The notes below the pieces were generated by a model. It saw nothing but the letters and a program-made list of their open reading frames with translations. It searched no databases and had not been told where the DNA came from. The position numbers and the translations under genes were made by a program. Source: Chroococcidiopsis thermalis PCC 7203 (lineage in GTDB: Bacteria > Cyanobacteriota > Cyanobacteriia > Cyanobacteriales > Chroococcidiopsidaceae). Taken from it: 64,000 bases of DNA. Shown piece after piece: positions 1 to 13,270 of this stretch (its first letter is position 1; each line of letters opens with the position of its first letter). The stretch covers positions 856,336 through 920,335 of the forward strand of contig NC_019695.1 in the NCBI RefSeq assembly GCF_000317125.1. The letters are read 5' to 3'.

Positions 1-497
1 AGCGTTACGTTGACATTAATCCCCTCAGAAATGACCTGTTCTACCGCTGGTAAACCTGCATCAGTCCCAGGAATCTTAATCATTACGTTATCCCGCCCGA
101 TCTCTTGATAGTAACGACGGGCTTCATTAATTGTCGCCTGGGTATCGTGGGCGATCGTGGGAGGAACTTCAATGCTGACATATCCATCTAGTCCGCCGGA
201 AGCGTCATATACAGGACGCAAGATATCGCAAGCATCGCGGATATCTTTAAAGACTAGGGATTCATAAATTTTGTAAGTTGGCAACCCCGCCCGAATCCCT
301 GCTTCGATGTCAGCATCGTAGATCGCATTACCCGCGATCGCTTTTTCAAAAATCGCTGGGTTAGAGGTGATCCCGCAAATACCTTGATTCTCAACTAAAT
401 TCTTCAGCTCTCCAGACTGAACTAAGTCACGGGTCAAATTATCCATCCAAATGCTTTGACCGTATTCTTTGATCTCTAGTAAATGATTTGTTGCCAT
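1..497 (-). CDS. tal: Transaldolase, C-terminal part beyond the left edge
   Basis: Transaldolase moves a dihydroxyacetone unit between sugar phosphates in the pentose phosphate pathway, in the cytosol. The gene starts at the ATG at 497 and runs off the left edge, so only about 165 residues are visible. They begin MATNHLLEIKEYGQSIWMDN and include the conserved TSNPAIFEKAI segment (about 44-54) and VMIKIPGT, whose Lys141 corresponds to the Schiff-base lysine of the family. It lies 161 bases downstream of fbp on the same strand, as in the fbp-tal-zwf-opcA cluster of filamentous cyanobacteria. By inference zwf and opcA may follow outside the window. Family assignment is firm. Confidence 0.95.
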   Translation of the reverse strand, partial: MATNHLLEIKEYGQSIWMDNLTRDLVQSGELKNLVENQGICGITSNPAIFEKAIAGNAIYDADIEAGIRAGLPTYKIYESLVFKDIRDACDILRPVYDASGGLDGYVSIEVPPTIAHDTQATINEARRYYQEIGRDNVMIKIPGTDAGLPAVEQVISEGINVNVT

Positions 498-658
498 AAT
501 ATTTGTATTTCTCAACTCTTCATTGGTTTGCTAGATGGGGAGCGAGGAGCGAGGAGCGAGAGATAAGAGAGCGGGTGATGGGTGGCTGGAATGTCTCCTT
601 GTCTCCCTTGTCTTCCTTGTCCTTTCCCTAACCCCTAGCCCCTAACTCCTCATCCCTC

Positions 659-1771
659 TCATTGTGGTATGCGTGCCTGCGCCCGAATATTCTTTTCCTC
701 TTGGGCTTGGGCGTGTCGCTGAATAAAGGACTCAACTAATGCCACGTCATCTTTACTACCAATAATCAACGGAGTGCGTTGATGCAGTTTTTCTGGCACG
801 ACATCCATGATGTCTTGGGTTCCCGTAATTGCTCTGCCTCCTGCTTGCTCGACCAAAAATGCTAAGGGAGCAGATTCATACAGTAGGCGAATTTTACCTT
901 CTGGTTTTTTCACCGTGCCAGGGTAAAGGAACACGCCACCTTGCACTAAAATCCGATGAATGTCACCTACCATAGCTCCACTGTAGCGTGCGGTATAGCC
1001 TTCTGTGCGGTGGACGTAACGAATGTATTCTCGGATCGATTCGTCCCATTGCCAGAAGTTGCCTTCGTTGACGCTGTAGACCGAACCGTGTTGCGGCAGT
1101 TGAATATTTTCTTCTGAAAGTATGAATTCTCCGAGGCTGGGATCGAGGGTAAAAGAATGTACGCCCTTGCCGATGGAATACACCAAGATGGTGCTAGGAC
1201 CGTAGAGGATATATCCTGCCGCAATTTGTTTGCTTCCCAATTGCAGTAAGTCTTTTGCCTCTCCATCTAGATCGTTGCCTTCCTGCTGTCGGATGGCGAA
1301 GATCGATCCCAGACTCATATTAATATCTGTATTGGATGAACCATCGATTGGGTCGTAAAGCAAGGTATAACGACCAATCGGACAGTTTTCAGGAATGTAA
1401 TATGGCTTTTCCATTTCTTCGGAAGCCAAGCGACAGACTAAACCACTCTGCTTGAAAACCGAGATAAAGACATCGTTGGCGTAGACATCCAACTTTTTGA
1501 CTGATTCCCCCTGTACGTTCACGTCTCCGGTAAATCCCAGTACGCCTTCCATCAATCCCGCACGACTGAGGTGACGCGAGATTAACTTGCCAGCGAGGGC
1601 AATGCGACTCATTAAGGCGCTCAGATCTTGGGCATCAGCAGAAAAACTTTGCAACTGTTGTAGGACGTGTCGAGACAGTGTTGTACAATCCCGACCGAGT
1701 GCAGATTCGTAATCTATTGAGTGTTGGACAGCTTCAGCCATAACGATCGCTCTCTCTGTAGATGAGGGCAT
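659..1771 (-). CDS. fbp: Fructose-1,6-bisphosphatase class 1
   Basis: Hydrolyses fructose 1,6-bisphosphate to fructose 6-phosphate in gluconeogenesis and the Calvin cycle. At 370 residues it is a little longer than the usual 340-350. The metal-binding SEEME (about 117-121) and [10 protein letters not shown] (140-149) motifs are intact, as are the KLDVYAND segment (93-100) and the C-terminal GGRAITG and QRTPLIIGS segments. A second ATG at residue 11 (1741) is a reasonable alternative start. The gene precedes tal on the same strand, which fits the cyanobacterial oxidative pentose phosphate operon. The region upstream of 1771 should carry the operon promoter, though I could not pick out its boxes. 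Confidence 0.96.
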   Translation of the reverse strand: MPSSTERAIVMAEAVQHSIDYESALGRDCTTLSRHVLQQLQSFSADAQDLSALMSRIALAGKLISRHLSRAGLMEGVLGFTGDVNVQGESVKKLDVYANDVFISVFKQSGLVCRLASEEMEKPYYIPENCPIGRYTLLYDPIDGSSNTDINMSLGSIFAIRQQEGNDLDGEAKDLLQLGSKQIAAGYILYGPSTILVYSIGKGVHSFTLDPSLGEFILSEENIQLPQHGSVYSVNEGNFWQWDESIREYIRYVHRTEGYTARYSGAMVGDIHRILVQGGVFLYPGTVKKPEGKIRLLYESAPLAFLVEQAGGRAITGTQDIMDVVPEKLHQRTPLIIGSKDDVALVESFIQRHAQAQEEKNIRAQARIPQ

Positions 1772-2181
1772 GTTGCAAGATTTACCAATAAGGCAGCACC
1801 CTGCACTACTATCTTAGGAACTGAATCTAATAGTGGAATCTGACTTTAGATAAACTATAGAAATCACTGCACCTTGCCATGCGCGATCGCCACAATCGTG
1901 TTGCTGAGCGATTACGAAATACTGCGATCGCAGCTCGATCTTTAGAGTCTTATTCTCAAACAATGCCGTCAAGCCATCAGTCTAGTTCTTGCCAAGAGCG
2001 ATTGACAACATGCGTTGAACTGATGACAAGAATTAGATCGAGCCAATTGCGATCGACAAAGCACCGACCAGCAATTATCAGTGTCAGATACTTAACTGGT
2101 CAGTGAAAGGGTTGACCCAAATTCAGATTTAAACTATTAATCTTGTTCCGAGTAGTTTCCTACAGAGCGGGGTGATTGTCA
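1772..2181. other. Intergenic region between fbp and the RNA-binding protein gene
   Basis: About 410 bases with no convincing gene. It holds several HIP1-like GCGATCGC variants (near 1881, 1924 and 2035-2052) and presumably the fbp promoter at its left end. A 75-codon open frame at 1879-2106 has low-complexity, Arg/Ser-rich content with no recognisable motif, and I do not call it. Confidence 0.5.
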
Positions 2182-2496
2182 CTACTCCTGACCAAATCTT
2201 GCCCTCACTCCGGCTCCGTTACGCCGATATCCACCGCCGCCACCGCCATTTTCTTCGCGGGGTTTAGCTTTATTGACTCGCAGCTGTCTTCCCATCCATT
2301 CTGCACCATCTAATTCAGCAATCGCTGATTCTTCTTGGGCATCCTCGTCCATGTCAACGAAAGCAAATCCGCGCATTCTGCCAGTTTCCCGATCCATCGG
2401 TAGGACAATGCGCTTGATCGCGCCATACTCTGCGAATACAGTTCTCAGGTCTTCTTCCGTAGCGCGGTAAGAAAGGTTTCCAACGTAGATAGTCAT
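2182..2496 (-). CDS. RRM-domain RNA-binding protein, glycine-rich tail
   Basis: A single RNA-recognition-motif protein of the cyanobacterial Rbp family, which binds RNA and is often cold-responsive. From the ATG at 2496 the product is 104 residues. RNP2 (IYVGNL, 3-8) and RNP1 (RGFAFVDM, 42-49) are both present, followed by a short Gly-rich tail (about 83-95). An in-frame ATG at 2571 would add 25 residues with no family similarity, so I place the start at 2496, right before the TIYVGNLSYRATEEDL beginning usual for the family. The 5' region holds no other gene for about 490 bases, so a long leader, as known for cold-regulated rbp genes, is possible but not shown. Confidence 0.93.
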   Translation of the reverse strand: MTIYVGNLSYRATEEDLRTVFAEYGAIKRIVLPMDRETGRMRGFAFVDMDEDAQEESAIAELDGAEWMGRQLRVNKAKPREENGGGGGGYRRNGAGVRARFGQE

Positions 2497-2763
2497 AATC
2501 GGTCGCGTAAGTCTGAACAGAGAGTCAAGTTCAGTCGGGAAATCGAACCTAAAAATTTGCAGTTTCGGCAAACACCAGATTTCAAATTTATCAGTAATCT
2601 AGCTTTCAAGATAGACAACCCCAGTCGGTAGCAGCTTCTCAAATTTAACCAGTTACAGGACTGAACTCACACTTACGCATATCATATCGTATGGTTTGTT
2701 TATCAAAGGTCTTCTGTATTACAAATACTGCCTAAAAAATTTCTGATAGTTATCATTTAATCT

Positions 2764-2783
2764 GTTAACTGTTAACAGTTAAC
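2764..2783. repeat. Perfect 20-bp palindrome
   Basis: GTTAACTGTTAACAGTTAAC reads identically on both strands. It is built from nested GTTAAC blocks and lies 10 bases before a MITE-like element, between two minus-strand genes. It could be a protein-binding site, a short hairpin or simply a repeat; nothing decides between these. Confidence 0.6.
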
Positions 2784-2792
2784 AATCACCAC

Positions 2793-2940
2793 TAGACCTC
2801 CTGCATGAATCAAAAAATCATGGATGTCATTCTGTTGGCGAAGCCTTCCCGAAGGGTACGCAACGCAGTGTAGTGAAGAATCTCCCAGATGTTTCGCTTC
2901 GCGTGTGGATGACAATTCAAGTATTCACGCAGGAGGTCTA
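2793..2940. repeat. MITE-like element with 18-bp terminal inverted repeats
   Basis: The left end, TAGACCTCCTGCATGAAT (2793-2810), is matched by the reverse complement of 2923-2940 with 17 of 18 bases identical, bounding a 148-bp unit. Inside are sub-palindromes around GAAGCCTTCCCGAAGGG and a TTCGCTTCGCG segment, of a type common in cyanobacterial spacers. No coding capacity is seen. It could be a non-autonomous transposable element. I see no clear target-site duplication. Confidence 0.6.
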
Positions 2941-2942
2941 CT

Positions 2943-2970
2943 GTAGAGACGCGAAAGATCGCGCCTCTAC
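2943..2970. terminator. GTAGAG-type hairpin downstream of the small conserved gene
   Basis: GTAGAGACGCGA and TCGCGCCTCTAC form a 12-bp stem with one mismatch around a 4-base loop. It lies 14 bases past the stop of the minus-strand gene at 2985-3203, where it could stop transcription. No T-tract follows, so it may instead be one more copy of the dispersed GTAGAG-family repeat. Confidence 0.4.
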
Positions 2971-2984
2971 GTAACTCTCTACCT

Positions 2985-3203
2985 CTAGTCGATAGAAATG
3001 CTTTGGGGACCGCTAGTTTTGCCGTTGCGATCGCCAGATGTGGAAGAATTGTAGCTGGAAGAATCAGACTGGCGATCGAGCCAACTTTTGACTGGATCGT
3101 CAGCTAGGCTGAGGCGCAGTACCCCAGAGACAAATCCTCCTAAAAAAGAAACTGGGTGCTGTACCAATTCCTTAAAAATAGGTGCTAGTTCGTCTACAAA
3201 CAT
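2985..3203 (-). CDS. Small conserved cyanobacterial protein (72 aa)
   Basis: The N-terminal half resembles a short protein widespread in cyanobacteria and related to the plastid UPF0426 proteins: HPVSFLGGFVSGVLRLSLAD at about 16-35, followed by DPVKSWLDRQ. The C-terminal third (about 46-72) is Ser/Gly/Asn-rich and looks disordered. Residues 18-34 could form an amphipathic or membrane-associated helix. It stands alone between repeats, with the nrdJ gene upstream on the same strand. The function is unknown, and the family link rests on memory of the GGFxSGxLRL pattern. Confidence 0.75.
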   Translation of the reverse strand: MFVDELAPIFKELVQHPVSFLGGFVSGVLRLSLADDPVKSWLDRQSDSSSYNSSTSGDRNGKTSGPQSISID

Positions 3204-3393
3204 ATTTGAATTTCCTCTATGCGTGGCTGCATCTGTACTGTTTGAAATTCTAGCTCTTTATAGAATTGGGAGTCGGGGAGAAGAGAGCTGAGAGAGCTGA
3301 GGGAGAGTCGTGGAGTTGGGGGAGAAAGAAAATTCAAAATTCAAAATTTTCCTACACCCCACACTCTACACCCTTTCTTCACTGTCAACTGTC

Positions 3394-3430
3394 TTCACGT
3401 AGCTTGCTTCTCTGCAGGAGTAGTGTAGCG
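3394..3430. repeat. Dispersed 37-bp repeat, copy 1
   Basis: The segment beginning TTCACGTAGCTTGCTTCTC and ending GGAGTAGTGTAGCG recurs at 28645-28681 with 35 of 37 bases identical. Both copies are intergenic. The core TTCTCNGNAGGAG is partly self-complementary, so it may form a small hairpin. Confidence 0.65.
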
Positions 3431-3477
3431 CAGCGTTTACCGTTAACCATCAACTACCAACTACCAATTACCAATCC

Positions 3478-7032
<3,555 letters not shown>

Positions 7033-7180
7033 AGTAGAGTCGTGATAAAAAAAGGTTTTGCTGAAGAAAAAGCCCTGGATGTTCAAGGCAATAGATTAAG
7101 ACTATACGCGATTTACATATAGTGGTAAAGATTGAAAAATTACTCAATCTGCGCTAGCTCTAGGGCAAGAATAAGAAAAG

Positions 7181-8434
7181 TTAAGTTTTTACATGCACGG
7201 GTACTAACCCAAAGGCAATGAACCGCGCTAGCAAGTCACGTAGAATAGACAGCCGTAACAAACTTGGCACTTGGAACTTTTGCCCTGGATTGAGGGCTTT
7301 AGCAAGAATTTGCTTTTGGATTAAAGACTGAAACACTTGGATACATCGCGTGGGTAACTCACGACGACGCTGAACTTTGGCTAAGTCCTGTAGCTGCAAT
7401 CTACCAGTTCTTAGTGGTTCGCTCAGCAGGTTTGCCGCGACTACGGCATCTTGAATCGCATAGTTGATCCCTACTCCACCAACGGGTGACATGACATGAG
7501 CAGCGTCACCAATTAATAGTAAGCCAGAACTATACCATTGCGGTAGGCGGTTCGACTCAACCGAGAGAAATGCTACTTGCGACCACTCTTTGAGTAATTC
7601 CACGCGATCGCTAAATTCCGGCACTACCTCAACAATAGACTTTCTCAACGCCTCCAATCCCGCCGCCCGCAAATCTTGGTAGCCACCTTTAGGAATGACA
7701 TAGGCAATCTGCCAGGAATCATCGCGATCGATCGTTACTAAAATATGACCGCTACCGATACGACCATTCAACCCTTCTGGTTCATCCGGTCGGCGCGGAA
7801 GACGAAACCACAGCACGTCCATAGGTGGCGAGGTCTCAATTGGCTGAAATCCAGCTAGTTGACGTAGGCGGGAATGACGACCATCTGCACCAACTGTAAG
7901 CTGCGCCCTGACTTCATGCCAACCGCCATGTCCGCGATAGCGCACGCCTCGGACTCCTCCATCTGCCACAATTAATTCTTGTACGTTTGCGCCCAACACG
8001 AGTTGAAAGTTGGGATACTGTTTTGCCTCCTCGGTGATAAATTCCAAAAATTTTACTTGGGGCATCACCGTGATGTATTGATAGCGTGTTTTCAAGTGAC
8101 TGAAATCAGCTATTGGGAAAGTTTTCCCATCTGTGCGAATACTCAGCTGGCGTAGTTTGGTGTGGCGCAGCTCAAGCAAGCGATCTGCTAAGCCTAATTC
8201 TGCCAAGATCTCCATCACAGACGGGTGAATGGTATCACCCCGAAAGTCGCGATCGAAATCTTTGTGTGCTTCCAGCAGCATCACAGGTATACCTTGACGG
8301 GTCAACAGCAGCGCCAATACTGCTCCTGCCGGACCACTGCCCACAATACAGCAGGTTGTCGTTTGTCGGTCTAAAATGTCATGCTGCGGGGATACAGCAT
8401 CAGTTGGCGATGTGGGAGTTATATCGTTCGTCAT
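7181..8434 (-). CDS. FAD-dependent monooxygenase (UbiH/PHBH-like)
   Basis: Aromatic-ring hydroxylase family flavoprotein, about 417 residues. It shows the Rossmann GSGPAG (32-37), GADG at about 182-185 and the ribityl-binding GDAAHVMSPVGGVGINYAI segment near 308-326. Members use NAD(P)H and O2 to hydroxylate or epoxidise small molecules. The substrate cannot be read from sequence. The gene is the next one downstream of a TetR regulator on the same strand, with a 23-bp operator-like site in the 120-base gap, so TetR control is likely. It could act in detoxification or in quinone or polyketide tailoring. Confidence 0.9.
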   Translation of the reverse strand: MTNDITPTSPTDAVSPQHDILDRQTTTCCIVGSGPAGAVLALLLTRQGIPVMLLEAHKDFDRDFRGDTIHPSVMEILAELGLADRLLELRHTKLRQLSIRTDGKTFPIADFSHLKTRYQYITVMPQVKFLEFITEEAKQYPNFQLVLGANVQELIVADGGVRGVRYRGHGGWHEVRAQLTVGADGRHSRLRQLAGFQPIETSPPMDVLWFRLPRRPDEPEGLNGRIGSGHILVTIDRDDSWQIAYVIPKGGYQDLRAAGLEALRKSIVEVVPEFSDRVELLKEWSQVAFLSVESNRLPQWYSSGLLLIGDAAHVMSPVGGVGINYAIQDAVVAANLLSEPLRTGRLQLQDLAKVQRRRELPTRCIQVFQSLIQKQILAKALNPGQKFQVPSLLRLSILRDLLARFIAFGLVPVHVKT

Positions 8435-8476
8435 CTCAAAAACTCCTTAAAATTTTCAAAATCATTGGACTTGTTT

Positions 8477-8499
8477 TTGATTGATTGGTTAATCAAAAA
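8477..8499. promoter_or_regulatory. Candidate TetR operator upstream of the monooxygenase
   Basis: A 23-base sequence that matches 9257-9279 in 20 of 23 positions. It contains TTGATT-GGTT-AATCAA with perfect 6-base arms, and the longer arms TTTTTGATT (8474-8482) and AATCAAAAA (8491-8499) also pair. It lies about 45 bases upstream of the monooxygenase start. The shared site in front of both the regulator and its neighbour suggests binding by the TetR protein. Confidence 0.6.
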
Positions 8500-8554
8500 G
8501 ACCCGAAAAAATGTCCTAAAGCTGAATTGCGTGAATTATTCCTACCCCGTATCC

Positions 8555-9184
8555 CTACTCATCGATGGGAACAACTAATGTCCCTTGTAAGAAAACTTTG
8601 ACCGCAGTTTCTACCATCACTTCTGCACTAAGCTGCTGTGCGTCGGGTTGCATGAAGACCTCCCGCGTTAGTAAATATGCCACAAAAGAACCAGCGAAAC
8701 AGCGTGCTGCTGCGTTTGGATTCATCGGTTTGAGTACGCCAGCAGCCATCTGTTGTTCTAAATAACCAGACAAGAAAGCCACCGAACGACTAGGACCAAT
8801 TCGATTTACTATTTCTGCAACGTGCGGCTGCCGAATTGCTTCTCCCATGATGAGTTTGAATAGAGCCAGCGATGTAGGATTTTCAGCCATTCTGAGAAAA
8901 GCATGACCGAACAGAGTTAACACATCCTCTATTGGTTTGGTCATTAACTCATCGCTATGGCTCAGTAGTTGCAGTAAAGGTAAACGTTGTTCGATAACTT
9001 GCTCAAACAGATCGCTTTTATCCTTGAAATAGTGATAAATCAACCCAGGGGAACCAATACCGGATGCAGCAGCAATATCTTTATTAGTTGCTTTCTCAAA
9101 GCCTTTGCTAGCAAAAACTTGTAAAGCACCATCAATAATTTGCTGTCGCTTATCCTCAAAATCGCGATCGTCGCGTGGGGGCAT
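8555..9184 (-). CDS. TetR/AcrR family transcriptional repressor
   Basis: A 209-residue one-component regulator. The N-terminal helix-turn-helix spans about residues 12-60 (QIIDGALQVFASKGFEKAT, then KDIAAASGIG and IYHYFKDKSDLF), typical of TetR. The C-terminal ligand-binding part is less conserved; its ligand is unknown. The start ATG at 9184 is followed by the usual charged MPPRDDRDFEDKR leader. It sits directly upstream of the FAD monooxygenase on the same strand. Matching operator-like sites in front of both genes suggest that it represses itself and the monooxygenase. Confidence 0.93.
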   Translation of the reverse strand: MPPRDDRDFEDKRQQIIDGALQVFASKGFEKATNKDIAAASGIGSPGLIYHYFKDKSDLFEQVIEQRLPLLQLLSHSDELMTKPIEDVLTLFGHAFLRMAENPTSLALFKLIMGEAIRQPHVAEIVNRIGPSRSVAFLSGYLEQQMAAGVLKPMNPNAAARCFAGSFVAYLLTREVFMQPDAQQLSAEVMVETAVKVFLQGTLVVPIDE

Positions 9185-9256
9185 TGTTCCGTCCTAAGTA
9201 AGTCAAAAGTTAAAAGTCAAAAGTCAAAATATTGAAACTCTATTTTCAGAATAACA

Positions 9257-9279
9257 TTGATTGATTAGTCAATTAAAAA
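9257..9279. promoter_or_regulatory. Candidate TetR operator upstream of the tetR-family gene
   Basis: Matches the site at 8477-8499 with 20 of 23 bases identical (TTGATTGATT, then a variable core, then an A-rich end). It contains TTGA-TTAG-TCAA. It is 73 bases upstream of the regulator's start, a plausible promoter position for autoregulation. Confidence 0.55.
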
Positions 9280-9466
9280 ATTGACATGATTTTACAAAAT
9301 AGATATCACTCCTCGGTTTAGAGTGTTAGTTTATACAAACAAGTGTAATTTTGAGTCAGTGCGATCGCGGCAGGTAATATATGGTAGTTGTAGGCGATCG
9401 CTCTTGCTTTAAGTTACTAAGTATCCGCCTTTAGTCTTGTTCCTAAATTTTTAGTAAAGAATTACT

Positions 9467-10342
9467 ATGTTAAAAATTATGCCAAACAGACAAAGAGAGC
9501 GATTGAGCTATAAGGCAGTTAGAACGATAGCAATATTTTGCCTAGTGTTTTTAGGATCGTGTAGCGATCGCAAACCTGATGTATCGATCTCTAGCCAGTC
9601 TTCCCAGCAACAGACATCTACTTCATTGCTAAAAACTACCTATCCTAAATCGTATCCACTGAAACTACAAACAATAGGTGAATTTCATGGAAATGAAGTT
9701 CAAGCAAAATCGGGAGAACAATGGCTGGGACTGTTTGCTACACCAAAAGGTTTTGAGTTATTACCAACAAAGATTATGGTGAATACCGTTCGCGATTACG
9801 TTATCGACTTAGATGAAACGAAAAAAACTGGAAAAAAAGTTATCACCAACCAAAAAAGTCAACCTATTTTTTTAGTTAAAGGTGCAGCTTATCTCAAGCC
9901 AGGGATAGTTAAAACTGTGTTTTCAGAGCAGCAGTATTTGACTCCTAACAAAGTTCTCAATCTGAGTTTGAATAGCGCAATAGATAGTGACTATCAGATA
10001 GCAATTGAAGATAAACAAAATCTCGAAAATAAAGAATTTTCATTTGAACGTCAGAGTAACACTAAAACTAGGAAATATATTTTTTCGGTTTCTGATAATT
10101 CTTCTATTAGTCAAAATTTACAAGAATTTCAACATCATTATAGTAATAACGAACTACCCAGCGATCGCAAACCTCCCTCAGTTTTTTGGGCAGGCGATTT
10201 AGATAGGGATGGAAAACTCGACTTACTTATCGAGTCGGCAAGTCATGCTAATGTCTCCAGTCTCACATTATTTTTATCTTCACCTGCAAAAGAGAATAAA
10301 TTATTAGAACCAGTAGCTCAATTTGTGACTCAAGGATGTTAG
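9467..10342 (+). CDS. Putative lipoprotein of unknown function
   Basis: A 291-residue protein with a positively charged start, a hydrophobic stretch (about 20-29) and a lipobox ending LGSC at Cys32, so it is probably a lipid-anchored envelope protein. A Ser/Gln-rich linker follows. Near the C-terminus, AGDLDRDGKLDLL (about 244-256) resembles the Ca2+-binding loop of FG-GAP/VCBS or EF-hand-like repeats. The start could also be the ATG 12 bases further in. Neighbours give no clue: a gap and a regulator precede it, valS follows. The family is not recognised. Confidence 0.75.
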   Translation: MLKIMPNRQRERLSYKAVRTIAIFCLVFLGSCSDRKPDVSISSQSSQQQTSTSLLKTTYPKSYPLKLQTIGEFHGNEVQAKSGEQWLGLFATPKGFELLPTKIMVNTVRDYVIDLDETKKTGKKVITNQKSQPIFLVKGAAYLKPGIVKTVFSEQQYLTPNKVLNLSLNSAIDSDYQIAIEDKQNLENKEFSFERQSNTKTRKYIFSVSDNSSISQNLQEFQHHYSNNELPSDRKPPSVFWAGDLDRDGKLDLLIESASHANVSSLTLFLSSPAKENKLLEPVAQFVTQGC

Positions 10343-10525
10343 AGATCGATAGCAATAGATAATTAGAGCGATCGTTCTCCTCGCAGACATTAAAATTTAG
10401 AAAGGCTAAGAATCAGCTGTATTCACCAAAGACGAATGACGAATGACGAATCACAGTACTTGTTCTACCTCCACCTTGCGCTATGGCAAAATATTAAATA
10501 ATTCACTGCATTCCGTCTTCCCGAC

Positions 10526-13270
10526 ATGACAGCAACCATTCCTAACCTGCCTAGCCTCTACGACCCCTTCACCACTGAAGCCAAGTGGCAAAAGTTTTGG
10601 GAAGACAACCAAGTGTATAAAGCAGACCCCCAGCGCGGCGGGGAACCCTACTGCATCGTCATTCCTCCTCCAAACGTGACTGGTAGCCTCCACATGGGTC
10701 ACGCCTTCGATAACACGCTGATAGATTCCCTGATCCGCTACCATCGCATGAAGGGATACAATGCCCTATATCTCCCTGGAACCGACCACGCCAGTATTGC
10801 AGTTCACACAATTTTGGAAAAGCAACTGCAAGCAGAAGGCAAAACCCGCTACGAACTCGGACGGGAGAAATTTCTCGAACGCGCTTGGCAGTGGAAAGAC
10901 TCATCTAAGGGTACAATTGTCGGTCAACTGCGCCGCTTGGGAGTTTCCGTAGATTGGTCGCGGGAACGCTTCACGATGGATGAAGGCTTAAACAAAGCAG
11001 TTATAGAAGAGTTTGTCCGATTTCACGAAGAAGGACTAATTTATCGCAGCAAATATTTAGTAAACTGGTGTCCCGCCACTCAGTCAGCAGTATCCGATTT
11101 AGAAGTAGAAAATAAAGAAGTCAACGGGCATTTATGGCACTTCCGCTATCCATTAACTGATGGATCTGGATCTGTAGAATTAGCAACAACGCGACCGGAG
11201 ACAATGTTAGGCGATACGGCTGTCGCGGTAAATCCAAATGACGATCGCTACAAACATTTAATTGGTAAAACCCTAACTTTACCAATTATGCAGCGAGAAA
11301 TTCCGGTAATTGGCGATGAATTTGTCGATCCTGAATTTGGAACGGGTTGCGTTAAAGTGACTCCCGCCCACGACCCGAACGATTTTGAGATGGGTCAGCG
11401 TCACGATCTGCCGTTTATTAATATTATGAATAAAGACGGTACGCTGAATGAAAATGCGGGAGATTTTCAAGGACAAGATCGATTTGTTGCCCGTAAAAAT
11501 GTCGTCAAACGGTTAGAAGCCGATGGATTTCTCGTCAAAGTAGAAGAATACAAACATGCTGTACCGTATAGCGATCGCGGTAAGGTTCCGATTGAACCCC
11601 TACTTTCAACTCAGTGGTTCGTCAAAATTCGTCCTTTAGCCGATCGCACTCTATCATTTCTAGACGAGCAAAATTCGCCTCAGTTCGTTCCCCAACGTTG
11701 GACGAAGGTTTATCGCGACTGGCTAGTTAAACTCAGAGATTGGTGTATTTCGCGTCAACTATGGTGGGGGCATCAAATTCCGGCTTGGTATGCTGTCAGC
11801 GAGACAGGTGGAGAAATTACTGACAATACGCCGTTCGTTGTCGCACGAAGCGAAGCAGAAGCACGGGAAAAAGCTAACGCACAGTTTGGCGCGGATGTCA
11901 AGCTGGAACAAGACCCAGACGTATTAGATACGTGGTTTTCTTCGGGATTATGGCCCTTTTCTACTTTAGGCTGGCCCGATCGCACTGAGGACTTAGAATT
12001 TTACTATCCTACCGCTACCCTAGTCACGGGATTTGACATTATCTTCTTTTGGGTGGCAAGAATGACCATGCTAGGGGGGCATTTTACCGGACAGATGCCG
12101 TTCAAGGATGTTTACATCCACGGGTTGGTATTGGATGAAAATGGTAAGAAAATGTCCAAGTCAGCGGGAAATGGGATCGATCCGCTGTTACTAATGGATA
12201 AATATGGGACAGATGCCTTACGCTACACCTTGGTGAAAGAAGTTGTCGGCGCGGGACAAGATATTCGGTTGGATTACAATCGTCAAAAAGATGAATCGGC
12301 TTCTGTGGAAGCTTCCCGCAACTTTGCCAATAAATTGTGGAACGCCGCCCGATTTGTAATGATGAATTTGGATGGCAAAACCCCGCAACAATTAGGTGTA
12401 GAGGCGTTGCACGCAACGTCTCTACAATTGTCCGATCGCTGGATTCTCTCTCGCTACCACCAGGTGGTCAAACAATCTACAGATTACATTGATAATTACG
12501 GATTGGGAGAAGCGGCAAAAGGTTTATATGAATTCATCTGGGGCGATTTCTGCGACTGGTATATCGAATTAGTCAAATCGCGGCTATTTCAGAAAGATGC
12601 CGAGGGCGCAGCGTCGCGGCTGGTAGCACAACAAACTCTTGCCTACGTTTTAGAAGGTATACTCAAACTCCTGCATCCCTTTATGCCTCATATTACTGAG
12701 GAAATTTGGCACACGCTGACGCAATCAGAAGAGGGGCAGAGTATATCCGTACAACCATATCCAGAATCAGATGCGACTCTAATTGACTCAGAATTAGAGC
12801 AGCAATTTGAATTGTTAATTGAGGCAATTCGTACCCTGCGCAACCTACGGGCGGAAGCAGGAATTAAGCCAGGGGTAAAGGTAAAAGCGGTAATGCAAAG
12901 TGAAAGCGATCGCGAACGCCAAATTTTGACAAGTAGTGAATTGTATATTCAAGACCTTGCCAAAGTCGAGTCACTGACGATAACTTCAGCTTTAGAAACA
13001 GCATTAGAACCTGCGATCGCCGATGTTGTCGGTACGGTACAAGTCCTAATTCCTTTGGCGGGAGTTGTTGATGTCGCCGTACTCAAAGCTAAGCTAGAAA
13101 AAAGCCTTAGTAAAGCCCAAGCTGAAGCCAAATCTCTCTCGGCGCGACTATCTAACCCTACCTTTGTTGATAAAGCCCCTGCTGATGTCGTCCAAGGCGC
13201 TAAGGATGCTTTAGCCGAAGCAGAAAAACAGATTGAAATTCTCCAAGCCCGATTGCGTTTGTTGAAATAG
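10526..13270 (+). CDS. valS: Valine-tRNA ligase
   Basis: Class I aminoacyl-tRNA synthetase that charges tRNA-Val, 914 residues, as usual. The nucleotide-binding signature is [14 protein letters not shown] (48-61, HIGH equivalent HMGH), and KMSKS is near 541-545. The C-terminal coiled-coil arm runs from about 845 to the end. The start follows a gene-free gap with short direct repeats. An odd 28-base palindrome (12398-12425) lies in frame at residues about 625-634 and encodes [10 protein letters not shown], just after the connective segment. It belongs to the GTAGAGNCGTTGC repeat family of this genome's spacers and seems to be tolerated as an insertion. Function is firm. Confidence 0.97.
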   Translation: MTATIPNLPSLYDPFTTEAKWQKFWEDNQVYKADPQRGGEPYCIVIPPPNVTGSLHMGHAFDNTLIDSLIRYHRMKGYNALYLPGTDHASIAVHTILEKQLQAEGKTRYELGREKFLERAWQWKDSSKGTIVGQLRRLGVSVDWSRERFTMDEGLNKAVIEEFVRFHEEGLIYRSKYLVNWCPATQSAVSDLEVENKEVNGHLWHFRYPLTDGSGSVELATTRPETMLGDTAVAVNPNDDRYKHLIGKTLTLPIMQREIPVIGDEFVDPEFGTGCVKVTPAHDPNDFEMGQRHDLPFINIMNKDGTLNENAGDFQGQDRFVARKNVVKRLEADGFLVKVEEYKHAVPYSDRGKVPIEPLLSTQWFVKIRPLADRTLSFLDEQNSPQFVPQRWTKVYRDWLVKLRDWCISRQLWWGHQIPAWYAVSETGGEITDNTPFVVARSEAEAREKANAQFGADVKLEQDPDVLDTWFSSGLWPFSTLGWPDRTEDLEFYYPTATLVTGFDIIFFWVARMTMLGGHFTGQMPFKDVYIHGLVLDENGKKMSKSAGNGIDPLLLMDKYGTDALRYTLVKEVVGAGQDIRLDYNRQKDESASVEASRNFANKLWNAARFVMMNLDGKTPQQLGVEALHATSLQLSDRWILSRYHQVVKQSTDYIDNYGLGEAAKGLYEFIWGDFCDWYIELVKSRLFQKDAEGAASRLVAQQTLAYVLEGILKLLHPFMPHITEEIWHTLTQSEEGQSISVQPYPESDATLIDSELEQQFELLIEAIRTLRNLRAEAGIKPGVKVKAVMQSESDRERQILTSSELYIQDLAKVESLTITSALETALEPAIADVVGTVQVLIPLAGVVDVAVLKAKLEKSLSKAQAEAKSLSARLSNPTFVDKAPADVVQGAKDALAEAEKQIEILQARLRLLK
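12398..12425. repeat. GTAGAG-family palindrome inserted in valS
   Basis: GTAGAGGCGTTGC and GCAACGTCTCTAC form 13-base arms with one mismatch. The same motif appears as intergenic palindromes at 23221-23262 and inside mysC at 32091-32118. Here it is read through as coding sequence. Confidence 0.75.

Noticed and set aside
1879-2106. 75-codon plus-strand open frame between fbp and the RNA-binding protein gene
   Set aside because: Low-complexity Arg/Ser/Thr content produced by HIP1-like sites. No ribosome site, motif or recognisable relatives.
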